Source: Rhodosalinus halophilus
GTDB lineage: Bacteria > Pseudomonadota > Alphaproteobacteria > Rhodobacterales > Rhodobacteraceae
Length of the DNA stretch: 64,000 bases
Assembly (NCBI RefSeq): GCF_003298775.1
Contig: NZ_QNTQ01000006.1
Span: 62,001-126,000, forward strand
Direction of reading: 5' to 3'
A model generated the notes under the pieces. That model worked only from the letters and a program-made list of their open reading frames with translations. It did not search any database and was not told where the DNA came from. A program made the position numbers and the translations under genes. How positions within the stretch are numbered: position 1 is the first letter of the stretch; the number at the start of each line of letters is the position of its first letter. Below are positions 8,941 to 17,420 of the stretch, in pieces.

Positions 8941-8993
8941 TCCTGAAATACCCCGGGGGTGCGGGGGCAGCGCCCCCGCGCTACGCCCGGACC
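8941..8993. repeat. palindromic intergenic repeat, family 1 copy A
   Basis: Between the paaA stop and the paaB start lies AAATACCCCGGGGGTG followed by a stem GCGGGGGC and GCCCCCGC around a very short loop. The same core (CCCCGGGGG next to a GGGGGCAGCGCCCCC hairpin) recurs at 30388-30446 and, in opposite orientation, at 54121-54190. As all three copies are intergenic, this looks like a REP-type element. Inside the paa transcript it could also act as a stem-loop that changes mRNA levels between paaA and paaB. Confidence 0.75.
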
Positions 8994-8997
8994 CTTG

Positions 8998-9996
8998 TCA
9001 CTCGGCCGCGATCGGCGCCGCTTCGGCCGCCCGCTGCCGCCGCTTCTCGGCATGCGCCAGCGCCGCCTCGCGGACCCAGGCGCCGTTCTCCCAGGCCGCC
9101 TTGCGGTCGCGGATGCGGTCGCGGTTCATCACGCCGCCGCCCTTGACCACGCGCCAGAACTCGTCCCAGTCGATGGGGCCGAAGTCGTAGCCGCCCTTCT
9201 CCTCGTTCCACTTCAGCTCCGGGTCGGGGAAGGTGAGGCCCAGGTACTCGCCCTGCGGCACGGTCGCGTCCACGAACTTCTGGCGCAGCGCGTCGTTCGA
9301 GAAGCGCTTGATCTTCCACGCCATGTTCTGGTCGGAGTGCTGGCTGTCGCTGTCATGGGGGCCGAACATCATCAGCACCGGCCACCACCAGCGGTTCAGC
9401 GCGTCCTGCACCATCTCGCGCTGGGCCGGCGTGCCTTGCGCCAGCGTCATGACGATCTCGTAACCCTGCCGCTGGTGGAAGCTCTCTTCCTTGCAGACGC
9501 GGATCATCGCGCGGGCATAAGGGCCATAGGAGCAGCGGCAGAGCGGGATCTGGTTCATGATCGCAGCACCATCCACCAGCCAGCCGATGATGCCGATGTC
9601 GGCCCAGGTCAGCGTGGGGTAGTTGAAGATGGAGGAATATTTCGCCTTGCCGGAGTGCAGCTCCTCGGTCATCTGCTCGCGGGAAACGCCCAGCGTCTCG
9701 GCGGCGGAGTAGAGGTAGAGGCCGTGGCCGCCCTCGTCCTGCACCTTGGCGAGCAGCGCGGCCTTGCGCTTGAGCGAGGGCGCGCGGGTGATCCAGTTGC
9801 CCTCGGGCAGCATGCCGACGATCTCGGAATGGGCGTGCTGGCCGATCTGGCGGATCAGCGTCTTGCGGTAGCCCTCCGGCATCGCGTCGTTGGGCTCGAT
9901 CTTTTCCTCCGCGTCGATCCGCTTCTGGAACGCCTCGAGGAACTCGGGGCTCTCGCCCGTCTTTCCGTCGGCTCCGATCAGACCCTGTGCATACAT
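8998..9996 (-). CDS. paaA: 1,2-phenylacetyl-CoA epoxidase catalytic subunit PaaA
   Basis: The 332-residue catalytic di-iron subunit that, with PaaBCE, turns phenylacetyl-CoA into its ring 1,2-epoxide, the first aerobic step on the activated substrate. Di-iron ligands are in the [19 protein letters not shown] and [13 protein letters not shown] helices (E-x2-H type motifs). Length matches the family. It is first in the minus-strand operon, with AGGAGGAGATGCG before the ATG and a sigma70-like promoter 30-60 bases upstream. No other paa genes (paaK, paaG, paaZ) are in the window. Confidence 0.96.
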   Translation of the reverse strand: MYAQGLIGADGKTGESPEFLEAFQKRIDAEEKIEPNDAMPEGYRKTLIRQIGQHAHSEIVGMLPEGNWITRAPSLKRKAALLAKVQDEGGHGLYLYSAAETLGVSREQMTEELHSGKAKYSSIFNYPTLTWADIGIIGWLVDGAAIMNQIPLCRCSYGPYARAMIRVCKEESFHQRQGYEIVMTLAQGTPAQREMVQDALNRWWWPVLMMFGPHDSDSQHSDQNMAWKIKRFSNDALRQKFVDATVPQGEYLGLTFPDPELKWNEEKGGYDFGPIDWDEFWRVVKGGGVMNRDRIRDRKAAWENGAWVREAALAHAEKRRQRAAEAAPIAAE

Positions 9997-10025
9997 CGCG
10001 CATCTCCTCCTAAAGGCTTACGCAG

Positions 10026-10054
10026 AGTATATGTTACGAAATGGCTTGCTCCAA
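10026..10054 (-). promoter_or_regulatory. promoter of paaABCDE
   Basis: On the minus strand a -35 TTGGAG (10054-10049), a 17-base spacer and a -10 TATACT (10031-10026) stand about 30 bases before the paaA ATG. Spacing is ideal for the housekeeping sigma factor. The spacer and the bases upstream of the -35 carry the two arms of an inverted repeat (10032-10069), the expected place for a repressor to act. Confidence 0.65.
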
Positions 10055-10069
10055 GGATTTTTTGTAACA
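10032..10069. promoter_or_regulatory. inverted repeat, candidate operator for paa repressor
   Basis: The arms TGTTACGAAA (10032-10041) and TTTTGTAACA (10060-10069) match in 9 of 10 positions as an inverted repeat, with an 18-base gap. One arm lies in the promoter spacer and the other just upstream of the -35. This looks like a site for a dimeric or paired-dimer repressor such as PaaR or PaaX, but no such regulator gene is in this window. The protein that binds is inferred only. Confidence 0.5.
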
Positions 10070-10106
10070 CTTGCGCCGGAGCGCCGCCATCTCCATGAAA
10101 TGCCTC

Positions 10107-10973
10107 ATGGATCGTGTTCTTCTCTCGCTCGGTCACGGCTATTCCGCCCGTGCGCTTGCCCGCCTGCTGGCGCCGCAGGGTTGGCGAATCATCGGCACGA
10201 CCCGCAGCGCGGAGAAGGCAGACCGCCTCGCCGCAGAGGGCGTCGAGCCGCTGATCTGGCCCGGCGCCGACCTGCGCCCGGCGCTGGCAGACGCCACGCA
10301 TCTGCTCTCGTCGGTCGGCCCCGACGCCGAGGGAGATCCGGTGCTGCGTGCCGCGGATGAGGCCATCGCCGAGGCCGCGCCCCATCTCGAATGGGCCGGC
10401 TATCTCTCGACCACCGGCGTCTATGGCGACCATCAGGGTCGGTGGGTGGACGAGACCACGCCGCCCGCGCCCGCCAAGGGCCGGAGCGACCGGCGGCTGG
10501 AGGCCGAGCGCGCCTGGGCCGCCGTGCCCGGTCTGCCGCTGCACGTCTTTCGCCTGTCGGGCATCTACGGGCCGGGGCGCAGCGCCCTCGACCGGCTGCG
10601 CGCGGGCACGGCGCGGCGGATCGTGAAGGAGGGGCAGGTCTTCAGCCGCATCCATGTGGACGACATCGCGCAGGTGCTTGCCGCCTCCATCGCGCGACCG
10701 AACCCCGGTGCGGTCTACAACGTGGCCGACGACGAACCCGCCCCCGCCGACGAGGTCATCGCCTACGCAGCCGAACTGCTGGGCCTGCCCGTGCCCCGGG
10801 CGATCCCCTTCGAGGAGGCGGAGCTCTCGCCCATGGCGGCGGGCTTCTACGCCGAGTCGCGCCGGGTGCGGAACGACCGCATCAAGCGCGAGCTCGGCGT
10901 GCGCCTGCTCTACCCGGACTATCGGGCGGGGTTGCAGGCCATTCTCGCGGCGGAGAAGGCGGGGACAGTCTGA
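10107..10973 (+). CDS. SDR-family NAD(P)-dependent nucleoside-sugar epimerase-like protein
   Basis: A 288-residue extended/atypical short-chain dehydrogenase. The nucleotide-binding start is LLSLGHGYSARALARLLAPQ (a GxGxxA form), the mid-region has LSTTGVYGD, and FRLSGIYGPGRSALDRL and FSRIHVDDIAQVL are typical epimerase segments. These proteins (YeeZ/YbjT-like) are widespread without a known substrate. I chose the ATG at 10107, which starts just before the Rossmann fold; ATG at 10095 would add four residues. It is divergent from paaA, 110 bases apart. Confidence 0.82.
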   Translation: MDRVLLSLGHGYSARALARLLAPQGWRIIGTTRSAEKADRLAAEGVEPLIWPGADLRPALADATHLLSSVGPDAEGDPVLRAADEAIAEAAPHLEWAGYLSTTGVYGDHQGRWVDETTPPAPAKGRSDRRLEAERAWAAVPGLPLHVFRLSGIYGPGRSALDRLRAGTARRIVKEGQVFSRIHVDDIAQVLAASIARPNPGAVYNVADDEPAPADEVIAYAAELLGLPVPRAIPFEEAELSPMAAGFYAESRRVRNDRIKRELGVRLLYPDYRAGLQAILAAEKAGTV

Positions 10974-10977
10974 CGTC

Positions 10978-11976
10978 TCAGACCTCCGGCGCGTCGCCGT
11001 GCAGCCGGTCGATGATCCGGCGCACCATCGCCAGATCCTCGAACACCTCGTGCAACTCGCCCTCGATCTCGCCCACGGGCTGGCGCAAGCCGCCCAGTTC
11101 GAGAAAGTCGGTCTTGCGCGCGAGCGCGAGGTAGAAGGAGTCGCGCTGGAAGCCTGCGGTCATGCCGGCGAGCCCCTCGTCGCTCTCGTGCTTCGCGATC
11201 GCGATCAGGTTGTCGAGAAACTCCGGCGGAAGATAGCCGCGCGCCGCCTCCGGATCCTCGGCGTGCATTTCGAAATGCTGCTCGAACTCGGGGTGATCGA
11301 CCTCGACCCGGGGCATGTTCCGGCCGCGGCCCGACGCAAAGAAGGCGTTGAGCTTGTTGCCGAAGCTGCCGAAGTCGCGGGCGATCAGGATCGGCGTCGG
11401 TGCAGGCTCGGGCACGTCGATGCGAAACAGAAGCCCCTTGAAGACGGTCTTTTCCGAGCTGTCGTCGTCGTCGTCTCCCGCGCTGCGGGTCCGGCGCCGC
11501 AAATGCGCCTCGACCATCTCGAAGCCGGTGCCCCGGTAGCTGCCCTCGATCCTGTCCTGAAGGCTGGTGCGGTTGTGCTCGTCGAGCAGGCCGAGCGAGA
11601 CGACGCGATCGAGCGGAAAGCGGTCCAGCGCCGCGCGGTCATAGGAGAGCCCACCAAGGAAGTCGCAGACCGGCGGCATCACGACTTCGGCCATCGAGCC
11701 CGACCAGCGATGCGCCTGCCGTCGCCACAGAAACCAGGCGGCGAGCCCGCCGAAGGCCATCAGGACGATCGGTCCGACCCAGACATCGCCGCTGCCGTAG
11801 ACGACCGACAGCAAAGAGAGCGCCGCGGCGACGGCCAGCGCGATGCCGGCATGACGCTTGGCTTTTGCCAGCAGGGTCTGCCGCGTTTCTTCCAGCCTCT
11901 CCAGTTCCGGCGCGAGACGATCTTGAAAGACCGGCGCGAAGCCCTCCTCGATCGGTGCTTTTTCAGTGAATTCCAT
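10978..11976 (-). CDS. DUF3137 membrane protein
   Basis: A 332-residue protein with a 35-residue cytoplasmic start, two membrane helices at about residues 45-62 and 66-84 (IALAVAAALSLLSVVYG and VGPIVLMAFGGLAAWFLW), and a long soluble C-terminal domain of the DUF3137 type. Such proteins are near Galanin-like/LemA-associated membrane proteins in other genomes; no function is established. A run of acidic residues (GDDDDDSSE) sits mid-protein. GAGGGA precedes the ATG at 11976. It lies downstream of dxs on the same strand, after a 118-base gap. Confidence 0.75.
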   Translation of the reverse strand: MEFTEKAPIEEGFAPVFQDRLAPELERLEETRQTLLAKAKRHAGIALAVAAALSLLSVVYGSGDVWVGPIVLMAFGGLAAWFLWRRQAHRWSGSMAEVVMPPVCDFLGGLSYDRAALDRFPLDRVVSLGLLDEHNRTSLQDRIEGSYRGTGFEMVEAHLRRRTRSAGDDDDDSSEKTVFKGLLFRIDVPEPAPTPILIARDFGSFGNKLNAFFASGRGRNMPRVEVDHPEFEQHFEMHAEDPEAARGYLPPEFLDNLIAIAKHESDEGLAGMTAGFQRDSFYLALARKTDFLELGGLRQPVGEIEGELHEVFEDLAMVRRIIDRLHGDAPEV

Positions 11977-12094
11977 GCGTTGTGTCCCTCCCTCGGCCTC
12001 GTGGGTAGGACAGCAGGGCACGCGCCGCAACCACCGCCTGGGCCGGACACGTCAGCATGTCTGTTGGCGCGGCCACAGGACCGCGGCGGATCGC

Positions 12095-14023
12095 TCAGGC
12101 CCGGCGGCCAGCCACCTGTGCCACGCCAAGCAGGGAGAGCACCTTCGCCTCGATGTGCTCGGCGTTCATCGCGGCGACCGCGTACATCTCTTCGGGCTTC
12201 GCCTGGTCGATGAAGATGTCCGGCAGCACCATGGAGCGGTATTTGAGCCCGCTGTCGAAGACGCCTTCCTCGGCCAGAAGCTGCGCGACATGGCTGCCGA
12301 AGCCGCCCACCGCGCCCTCCTCGATGGTGACGAGCGCCTCGTGCTCGCGCGCGAGCGTCAGGACAAGCTCGCGATCCAGCGGCTTGGCGAAGCGGGCGTC
12401 GGCCACCGTTGGCGCGACGCCGCGCGCCTCGAGCGCCTCGGCGGCCTCCAGCACCTCCTTGAGTCGCGCGCCGAAGGACAGGATCGCCACGCGCCCGCCC
12501 TCGCGGATCATGCGGCCCTTGCCGATCTCCAGCGGCACGCCGCGTTCGGGCATCTCGACGCCCACGCCCTCGCCCCGCGGGTAGCGGAAGGCGATCGGCC
12601 CCTCGTCGTGGCGCGCGGCGGTGGCGACCATGTGCACGAGCTCCGCCTCGTCCGCGGCGGCCATGACGGTGAAGCCGGGCAGGTTCGAGAGATAAGCGAC
12701 GTCGTAGCTGCCCGCGTGCGTCGCGCCGTCGGCCCCCACCAGCCCCGCGCGGTCGATGGCGAAGCGCACCGGCAGGCGCTGGATCGCCACGTCGTGCACC
12801 ACCTGATCGTAGCCGCGCTGCAGGAAGGTGGAATAGATCGCCGCGAAGGGCCGCATCCCCCCCGCCGCGAGCCCGGCGCAGAAGGTCACGCCATGCTGCT
12901 CGGCGATACCGACGTCGAAGCAGCGGGACGGAAAGCGTTCCCCGAAAAGATCCAGTCCGGTGCCGTCCGGCATCGCGGCGGTGACGGCGCAGATGCGGCT
13001 GTCGCGGCTCGCCTCGTCGATCAGGCTGCGGGCGAAGACCTTGGTGTAGGAGGGCGCGTTGGACGGCGCCTTCTTCTGCTCGCCGGTGGCCACGTCGAAC
13101 TTCGCCCGTGCGTGGCCGCGGTCCGGCGCGCTTTCGGCCGGCCGGTAGCCCTTGCCCTTCTGCGTGATCGTGTGGATCAGCACCGGCCCGTCGGCGCGCG
13201 CCTTGACCGTGCGCAGCACGGGCAGAAGCTGCTCCATGTCGTGCCCGTCGATGGGGCCGAGATAGGAAAAGCCCAGCGCCTCGAAGAGCGTGCCGCCGAC
13301 CGCCATGCCCTTGATGAGATCGCGCGCGCGCTTCGCCCCCTCGCGGAAAGGCGGCGGCAGCAGGCTGACGGCGCCCTTCGCCGCCTCCTTCAGATCCTGG
13401 AATGGCGCCTCGGCGTAGAGCCGGCTGAGATAGCGCGACATGGCGCCCACCGGGGGCGCGATGGACATCTCGTTGTCGTTGAGGATCACGATGAGCCGCC
13501 GGCCCAGGTCGCCCGCGTGGTTCATCGCCTCGTAGGCCATGCCTGCGCTCATCGCGCCGTCGCCGATCACCGCGATCGAGTCGCCGTGGCCCACGGGCGA
13601 GTCGCCGCCCAGATCCGCGGCCACCTTGAAGCCGAGCGCCGCGCTGATCGAGGTCGAGGAATGCGCGGCGCCGAAGGGGTCGTAGGGGCTTTCCGACCGT
13701 TTGGTGAACCCCGAGAGCCCCCCCTTCTGCCGGATCGTGTGCATCCGCTCGCGCCGGCCGGTCAGGATCTTGTGGGGATAGGACTGATGGCTGACGTCCC
13801 AGATGATCTTGTCGCGCGGGGCGTCGAAGACCGCGTGCAGCGCCACGGTCAGTTCGATCACGCCCAGCCCCGCGCCCAAGTGCCCGCCCGTCCGGCTGAC
13901 GGCGGCGATGGTCTCGGCGCGCAGCTCGTCGGCCAGCTTGCGCAGCTCGCTGTCCGAGAAGCTCTTGATATCGGCAGGTGTGCGCACCCGGTCGAGCAGG
14001 GGCGTCTGGGGGGCGTGGCTCAT
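12095..14023 (-). CDS. dxs: 1-deoxy-D-xylulose-5-phosphate synthase
   Basis: Condenses pyruvate and glyceraldehyde 3-phosphate with thiamine diphosphate, the first step of the MEP isoprenoid pathway. The 642-residue protein has His48 in TGGHLGAG, the [10 protein letters not shown] segment (about residues 78-87) and the ThDP/Mg motif [18 protein letters not shown] from residue 154; the transketolase-like central and C-terminal domains follow. It is 18 bases downstream of ispA in a minus-strand operon HDAC-like/xseB/ispA/dxs, so precursor supply and prenyl chain building are co-transcribed. In a phototroph this would also feed carotenoid and phytol synthesis. Confidence 0.97.
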   Translation of the reverse strand: MSHAPQTPLLDRVRTPADIKSFSDSELRKLADELRAETIAAVSRTGGHLGAGLGVIELTVALHAVFDAPRDKIIWDVSHQSYPHKILTGRRERMHTIRQKGGLSGFTKRSESPYDPFGAAHSSTSISAALGFKVAADLGGDSPVGHGDSIAVIGDGAMSAGMAYEAMNHAGDLGRRLIVILNDNEMSIAPPVGAMSRYLSRLYAEAPFQDLKEAAKGAVSLLPPPFREGAKRARDLIKGMAVGGTLFEALGFSYLGPIDGHDMEQLLPVLRTVKARADGPVLIHTITQKGKGYRPAESAPDRGHARAKFDVATGEQKKAPSNAPSYTKVFARSLIDEASRDSRICAVTAAMPDGTGLDLFGERFPSRCFDVGIAEQHGVTFCAGLAAGGMRPFAAIYSTFLQRGYDQVVHDVAIQRLPVRFAIDRAGLVGADGATHAGSYDVAYLSNLPGFTVMAAADEAELVHMVATAARHDEGPIAFRYPRGEGVGVEMPERGVPLEIGKGRMIREGGRVAILSFGARLKEVLEAAEALEARGVAPTVADARFAKPLDRELVLTLAREHEALVTIEEGAVGGFGSHVAQLLAEEGVFDSGLKYRSMVLPDIFIDQAKPEEMYAVAAMNAEHIEAKVLSLLGVAQVAGRRA

Positions 14024-14041
14024 CCTCGCGCGCCTCTCGGG

Positions 14042-14911
14042 TCAGCTTTCGCGGGAGATAACGAAGCGCGCCAGCGCCTTCAAGGTTCCCGCGGCATCCC
14101 CGAACGGCGCCACGGCGTCGCAGGCCCGCTCGACGAGTTCCTCGGCGCGTTCCCGCGCGCCCGCCACTCCCAGAAGCGAGACGAAGGTCGCCTTGCCCGC
14201 CTCCGCGTCCTTCTGCAGGCGCTTGCCCGCCTTCGCCGTGTCGCCCTCGACGTCCAGCACGTCGTCGGCGATCTGAAAGGCCAATCCGAGCGCCGAAGCG
14301 TAATCGCGGAACGGGGCGGTGTCGGCGCGCGCCATTCGCGCGCCCGCCTCGGCGGCCCAGCCGAAGAGGGCGCCGGTCTTGGCCGCCTGCAGCGTCTCTA
14401 TCTCGTCGAGCGTCAGCGGCACGTCCGCGCTTTCGGCCGCGATGTCGAGCGCCTGACCGCGCACCATGCCGGCCGCGCCCGCGGCGCGGGCGAGCGAGAG
14501 GGCCAGATCGGCGCGCACCTCCGCCTCCGGGTGGCATTCGGGGCGGAGCAGCATCTCGAAGGCGGCCGACTGTAGCGCGTCGCCGGCCAGCACCGCTGTC
14601 GCCTCGTCCCACTTCACATGCACGGTGGGCTGGCCGCGGCGCAGGTCGTCGTCGTCCATGCAGGGCAGATCGTCGTGCACGAGGCTGTAGGCGTGCACCG
14701 CCTCGATCGCCGCCGCGGGCCAGAGCGCGTTGCGCTCAGCCACCCCGCAGAGCCGCGCGCCCTCCAGCGCGAGAAAGCCGCGCAGCCGCTTGCCGCCGCC
14801 GGCCGCGTAGGCCATCGCCTGTCCGACGGGCAGATCGCCGTGCTCCGCGAGCTGAGCCGCGAGATGCGCGCCGACCTTTTCCGCCGCCTCGGCAAGCTGC
14901 GTGCGGAACAC
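14042..14911 (-). CDS. ispA: (2E,6E)-farnesyl diphosphate synthase / polyprenyl synthetase
   Basis: A 289-residue trans-prenyltransferase that makes farnesyl or geranylgeranyl diphosphate. The first aspartate-rich motif is [16 protein letters not shown] (Asp80, Asp81, Asp86), the second is QIADDVLD (Asp216, Asp217, Asp220), and GGGKRLRG (38-45) binds the diphosphate. The start codon is GTG at 14911, directly after the xseB TGA (TGAGTG). The operon position between xseB and dxs is the usual alphaproteobacterial order. Confidence 0.95.
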   Translation of the reverse strand: MFRTQLAEAAEKVGAHLAAQLAEHGDLPVGQAMAYAAGGGKRLRGFLALEGARLCGVAERNALWPAAAIEAVHAYSLVHDDLPCMDDDDLRRGQPTVHVKWDEATAVLAGDALQSAAFEMLLRPECHPEAEVRADLALSLARAAGAAGMVRGQALDIAAESADVPLTLDEIETLQAAKTGALFGWAAEAGARMARADTAPFRDYASALGLAFQIADDVLDVEGDTAKAGKRLQKDAEAGKATFVSLLGVAGARERAEELVERACDAVAPFGDAAGTLKALARFVISRES

Positions 14912-15157
14912 TCAGAGGTCTCCGGCGGGTGTCGTGCCCGTGGGCTGACCCTGCCCGTCGAGGGTGATCTGGGCGACCTTCTCCTCGGCTTCCTTCAGCT
15001 TGGTCTCGCAGCGGGCCTTGAGTTCCGCGCCGCGCTCGTAGAGCCGGATCGACTCCTCCAGCGCGACGTCCCCGCGCTCCAGCTGTGTGACGACGGTTTC
15101 GAGCTCGCGCATGGCCTCCTCGAAGCTCATCTGCTCCACCGGCTTCGCCTCCGTCAT
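14912..15157 (-). CDS. xseB: exodeoxyribonuclease VII small subunit
   Basis: An 81-residue helical small subunit of exonuclease VII, which binds XseA and degrades single-stranded DNA from both ends. The family signature is [18 protein letters not shown] followed by [19 protein letters not shown], a long coiled-coil hairpin. The ATG at 15157 overlaps the stop of the deacetylase gene (ATGA), and the stop abuts the ispA GTG. xseA is not in the window. Confidence 0.94.
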   Translation of the reverse strand: MTEAKPVEQMSFEEAMRELETVVTQLERGDVALEESIRLYERGAELKARCETKLKEAEEKVAQITLDGQGQPTGTTPAGDL

Positions 15158-16080
15158 CCCGCGGCCTCCTTCAGTTCCGTGACATGCGCCCTGGCGCTCG
15201 CGGCCAGCGCGGCGAGGTCGTATCCGCCTTCGAGCACCGAGACCAGCCTGCCACCGCAAAGTTCGTCCGCCAGCGCGCAGAGTTCCCGTGTAAGCCATGC
15301 GAAGTCTTCTTCCTCCCACTCGAGGTTGGCGAGAGGATCGTCGGCATGGGCGTCGAAGCCGGCGGAGACGAGGATGAGCTCCGGCGCGAAGGCCCGCAGG
15401 CGCGGAAAGACCTCCTCCTGATAGACCGCGCGCATCCGGCCGCCGTCGGTGCCAGGCGCGAGCGGGACGTTCATCACGTTGTCGTAGGCGCCGGTTTCGT
15501 CCCGCGCGCCGGTGCCCGGCCAGAGCGGCATCTGGTGCGACGAGACGAAGAGCGCGCGACGCTCGTCCCACAGCAGATCCTGCGTCCCGTTGCCGTGGTG
15601 CACGTCGAAATCCACCACAGCCACGCGACCCATCCCGTGATGGTCGAGCGCATGGCGCGCCGCCAGCGCCGCGTTGCCGAAGAGGCAGAAGCCCATGGGC
15701 GTCTCGGTCTCGGCATGGTGGCCGGGCGGGCGCATCGCGCAGAAGGCGTTGCCGGCTTCGCCGGAGGCCACGAGATCGACCGCGCGCACCGCCGCGCCGG
15801 CCCCCCGCCAGGCGGCATCGAGCGAGCCGGGCGAGAGGAAGGTGTCCGGGTCGAGCTGCGCGAAGCCCTCCTCGGGCAGCGCATCGCGCAGCATGTCGAT
15901 GTAGCTGCGCGGATGGATGCGCAGCAGGTCGTCCTCGGCGGCCATCGGCGCGGTCACGCGCATCAGGTCCAGCGGCTCCAGCGCGTGCAGGACATGCTCG
16001 AGCCGGGCCACGCGCTCGGGGTGGCCGGGTGGCGTGACATGGCCGAGCGCGTCTGAGTGGGTGAGAAGGGCGGTGGTCAT
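15154..16080 (-). CDS. histone deacetylase family (acetylpolyamine amidohydrolase-like) protein
   Basis: A 308-residue arginase/deacetylase-fold zinc hydrolase. Catalytic and zinc motifs are [16 protein letters not shown] (tandem His), [16 protein letters not shown] (Asp and His zinc ligands) and [15 protein letters not shown] (third ligand). Bacterial members remove acetyl groups from polyamines or small amines, or from acetylated lysines. It heads the xseB/ispA/dxs operon with an ATGA overlap into xseB, an arrangement common in roseobacters but unexplained. The start at 16080 is the first ATG adjoining the conserved LTHSDALGH. Confidence 0.88.
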   Translation of the reverse strand: MTTALLTHSDALGHVTPPGHPERVARLEHVLHALEPLDLMRVTAPMAAEDDLLRIHPRSYIDMLRDALPEEGFAQLDPDTFLSPGSLDAAWRGAGAAVRAVDLVASGEAGNAFCAMRPPGHHAETETPMGFCLFGNAALAARHALDHHGMGRVAVVDFDVHHGNGTQDLLWDERRALFVSSHQMPLWPGTGARDETGAYDNVMNVPLAPGTDGGRMRAVYQEEVFPRLRAFAPELILVSAGFDAHADDPLANLEWEEEDFAWLTRELCALADELCGGRLVSVLEGGYDLAALAASARAHVTELKEAAG

Positions 16081-16162
16081 GGTCGCAGGTAAGCCAAATC
16101 CGTCCCGCCGCACAAGCCGGCCCCGACAGCCCGCGCAGCAGCGCCGCCGCAGTCACGCCCCG

Positions 16163-16222
16163 GTAGGGTGCGTGCTCGGCACGCACCCCCAGCCCCCGTA
16201 GGGTGCGTGCTCGGCACGCACC
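16163..16222. repeat. tandem pair of 25-base palindromic repeats, family 2
   Basis: Two exact 25-base copies (16163-16187 and 16198-16222) lie 35 bases apart, start to start, in the 176-base gap between argE-like and the deacetylase gene. Each is GTA followed by a hairpin with arms GGTGCGTGC and GCACGCACC around TCG. Similar GGTGCGT/ACGCACC repeats occur in many bacterial genomes. Nothing else is recognised in this gap. Confidence 0.75.
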
Positions 16223-16256
16223 TCCACTCCGGCAGGCGGCGCGCTCACCGAGCCTG

Positions 16257-17420
16257 TCAGGCCGCCTCCAGCCGGTCGCCCAGCCGATCGAGCATGCCCA
16301 GGCAGGCCGAGAGCTGGTCGAGCGCGACGAATTCGTCGGGCTTGTGCGCCTGCTCGATGCTGCCGGGCCCGCAGACCACCGCAGACATGCCGAGCGACTG
16401 GAACAGGCCCGCCTCCGTGCCGAAGGCCACGACCTCCGCCCCGTTGGCGCCGGTGAGTTCGGCGACGAGACGCCTGGCCTCGTTCTCCTCCATCGGGATC
16501 AGGCCCTCGACCTCGCCCACCACCTCGGTCTCGATCGCGGCGTCGGGGCTCACCGCACGCATCGCCGGCAGCAGCCGTTCCTCGGCGTAGCGCCGCATCG
16601 TCTCGGTCACGAAGGGACCGTCCTCGGGGCGCACCGGGCGCGTCTCCCACTCCACCTGGGCGTGGGATGCGATGACGTTATGCGCCACTCCGCCCTCGAC
16701 GCGACCCACGTTGATCGTGGACCACGGCGGATCGAAGGGACTGTCGGCCGGCGCGCGGGCGCGCAACTCGTCGCGCAGCGCGAGCAGGCGCGCGACGTAG
16801 CGTGCGGCGTATTCCACCGCATTCACGCCGCGGTCCGGGTCCGAGCCGTGCCCGGCCGCGCCGGTGAAGCGCGTGGTGTACTCGCAGCATCCCTTGTGGC
16901 CCTCGACGAGATGCATGAGCGTGGGTTCGCCGATGATCGCCATCGCCGGCCGGTGCTCGCGCCGGGCCAGTTCCTTCACCAGCGCACGGGCGCCGAGGCA
17001 GCCCACCTCCTCGTCGTAGGTGAAGGCGAAATGCACCGGCCGTGCGAGATCGCGCGCGGCATAGTCCGGCGCCGTGGCGAGCGCCGCGGCGATGAAGCCC
17101 TTCATGTCGCAGGCGCCGCGGCCGTAGAGCCGGCCGTCGCGCTCGTCCATCTCGAAGGGATCGCTGGCCCAGTCCTCCGCCACCGCGGGCACCACGTCGG
17201 AATGGCCCGAGAGCACGATGCCCCCGGACCGCTCCGGGCCTATCGTGGCGAAGAGGTTGGCCTTGTGCCCCGAGGGGTCGGTGAAGAGCTCAGTTCTGGC
17301 GCCGAGGCTCGTCAGCCGGTCCGCCAGATAGGCCATCATCTCCAGGTTCGAATCCGACGACACGGTCGGAAACGCGATCAGGTCCGCCAATATCGAACGG
17401 GCGCGGGACAGCTTGCTCAT
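16257..17420 (-). CDS. argE: acetylornithine deacetylase (ArgE)-family M20 peptidase
   Basis: A 387-residue two-domain M20 metallohydrolase. Zinc-site residues are His73 (LSGHSDVVP), Asp105 (GACDMKGF) and Glu137/Glu138 (TYDEEVG), with a dimerisation domain in the middle and HKPDEFV near the end. It is very close to the alphaproteobacterial ArgE type, which releases acetate from N2-acetylornithine. Many alphaproteobacteria make arginine with ArgJ, so the position beside an ectoine-hydrolase-like gene suggests another N-acetyl-diamino acid as substrate; that is inference. Its ATG lies inside the 3' end of that neighbour. Confidence 0.88.
   Translation of the reverse strand: MSKLSRARSILADLIAFPTVSSDSNLEMMAYLADRLTSLGARTELFTDPSGHKANLFATIGPERSGGIVLSGHSDVVPAVAEDWASDPFEMDERDGRLYGRGACDMKGFIAAALATAPDYAARDLARPVHFAFTYDEEVGCLGARALVKELARREHRPAMAIIGEPTLMHLVEGHKGCCEYTTRFTGAAGHGSDPDRGVNAVEYAARYVARLLALRDELRARAPADSPFDPPWSTINVGRVEGGVAHNVIASHAQVEWETRPVRPEDGPFVTETMRRYAEERLLPAMRAVSPDAAIETEVVGEVEGLIPMEENEARRLVAELTGANGAEVVAFGTEAGLFQSLGMSAVVCGPGSIEQAHKPDEFVALDQLSACLGMLDRLGDRLEAA

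Noticed and set aside
11966-14575. Plus-strand 869-codon frame opposite dxs and ispA
   Set aside because: It covers two well-supported genes and has low-complexity Arg/His/Ala content.
16163-16222. CRISPR array
   Set aside because: There are only two units, the spacer is 10 bases and each unit is a hairpin, so it is a tandem palindromic repeat.
16257-17420. DoeB deacetylase of an ectoine pathway
   Set aside because: The protein has the M20 fold with His73, Asp105 and Glu137/138, as in ArgE, and not the AstE/M14-type fold of DoeB.
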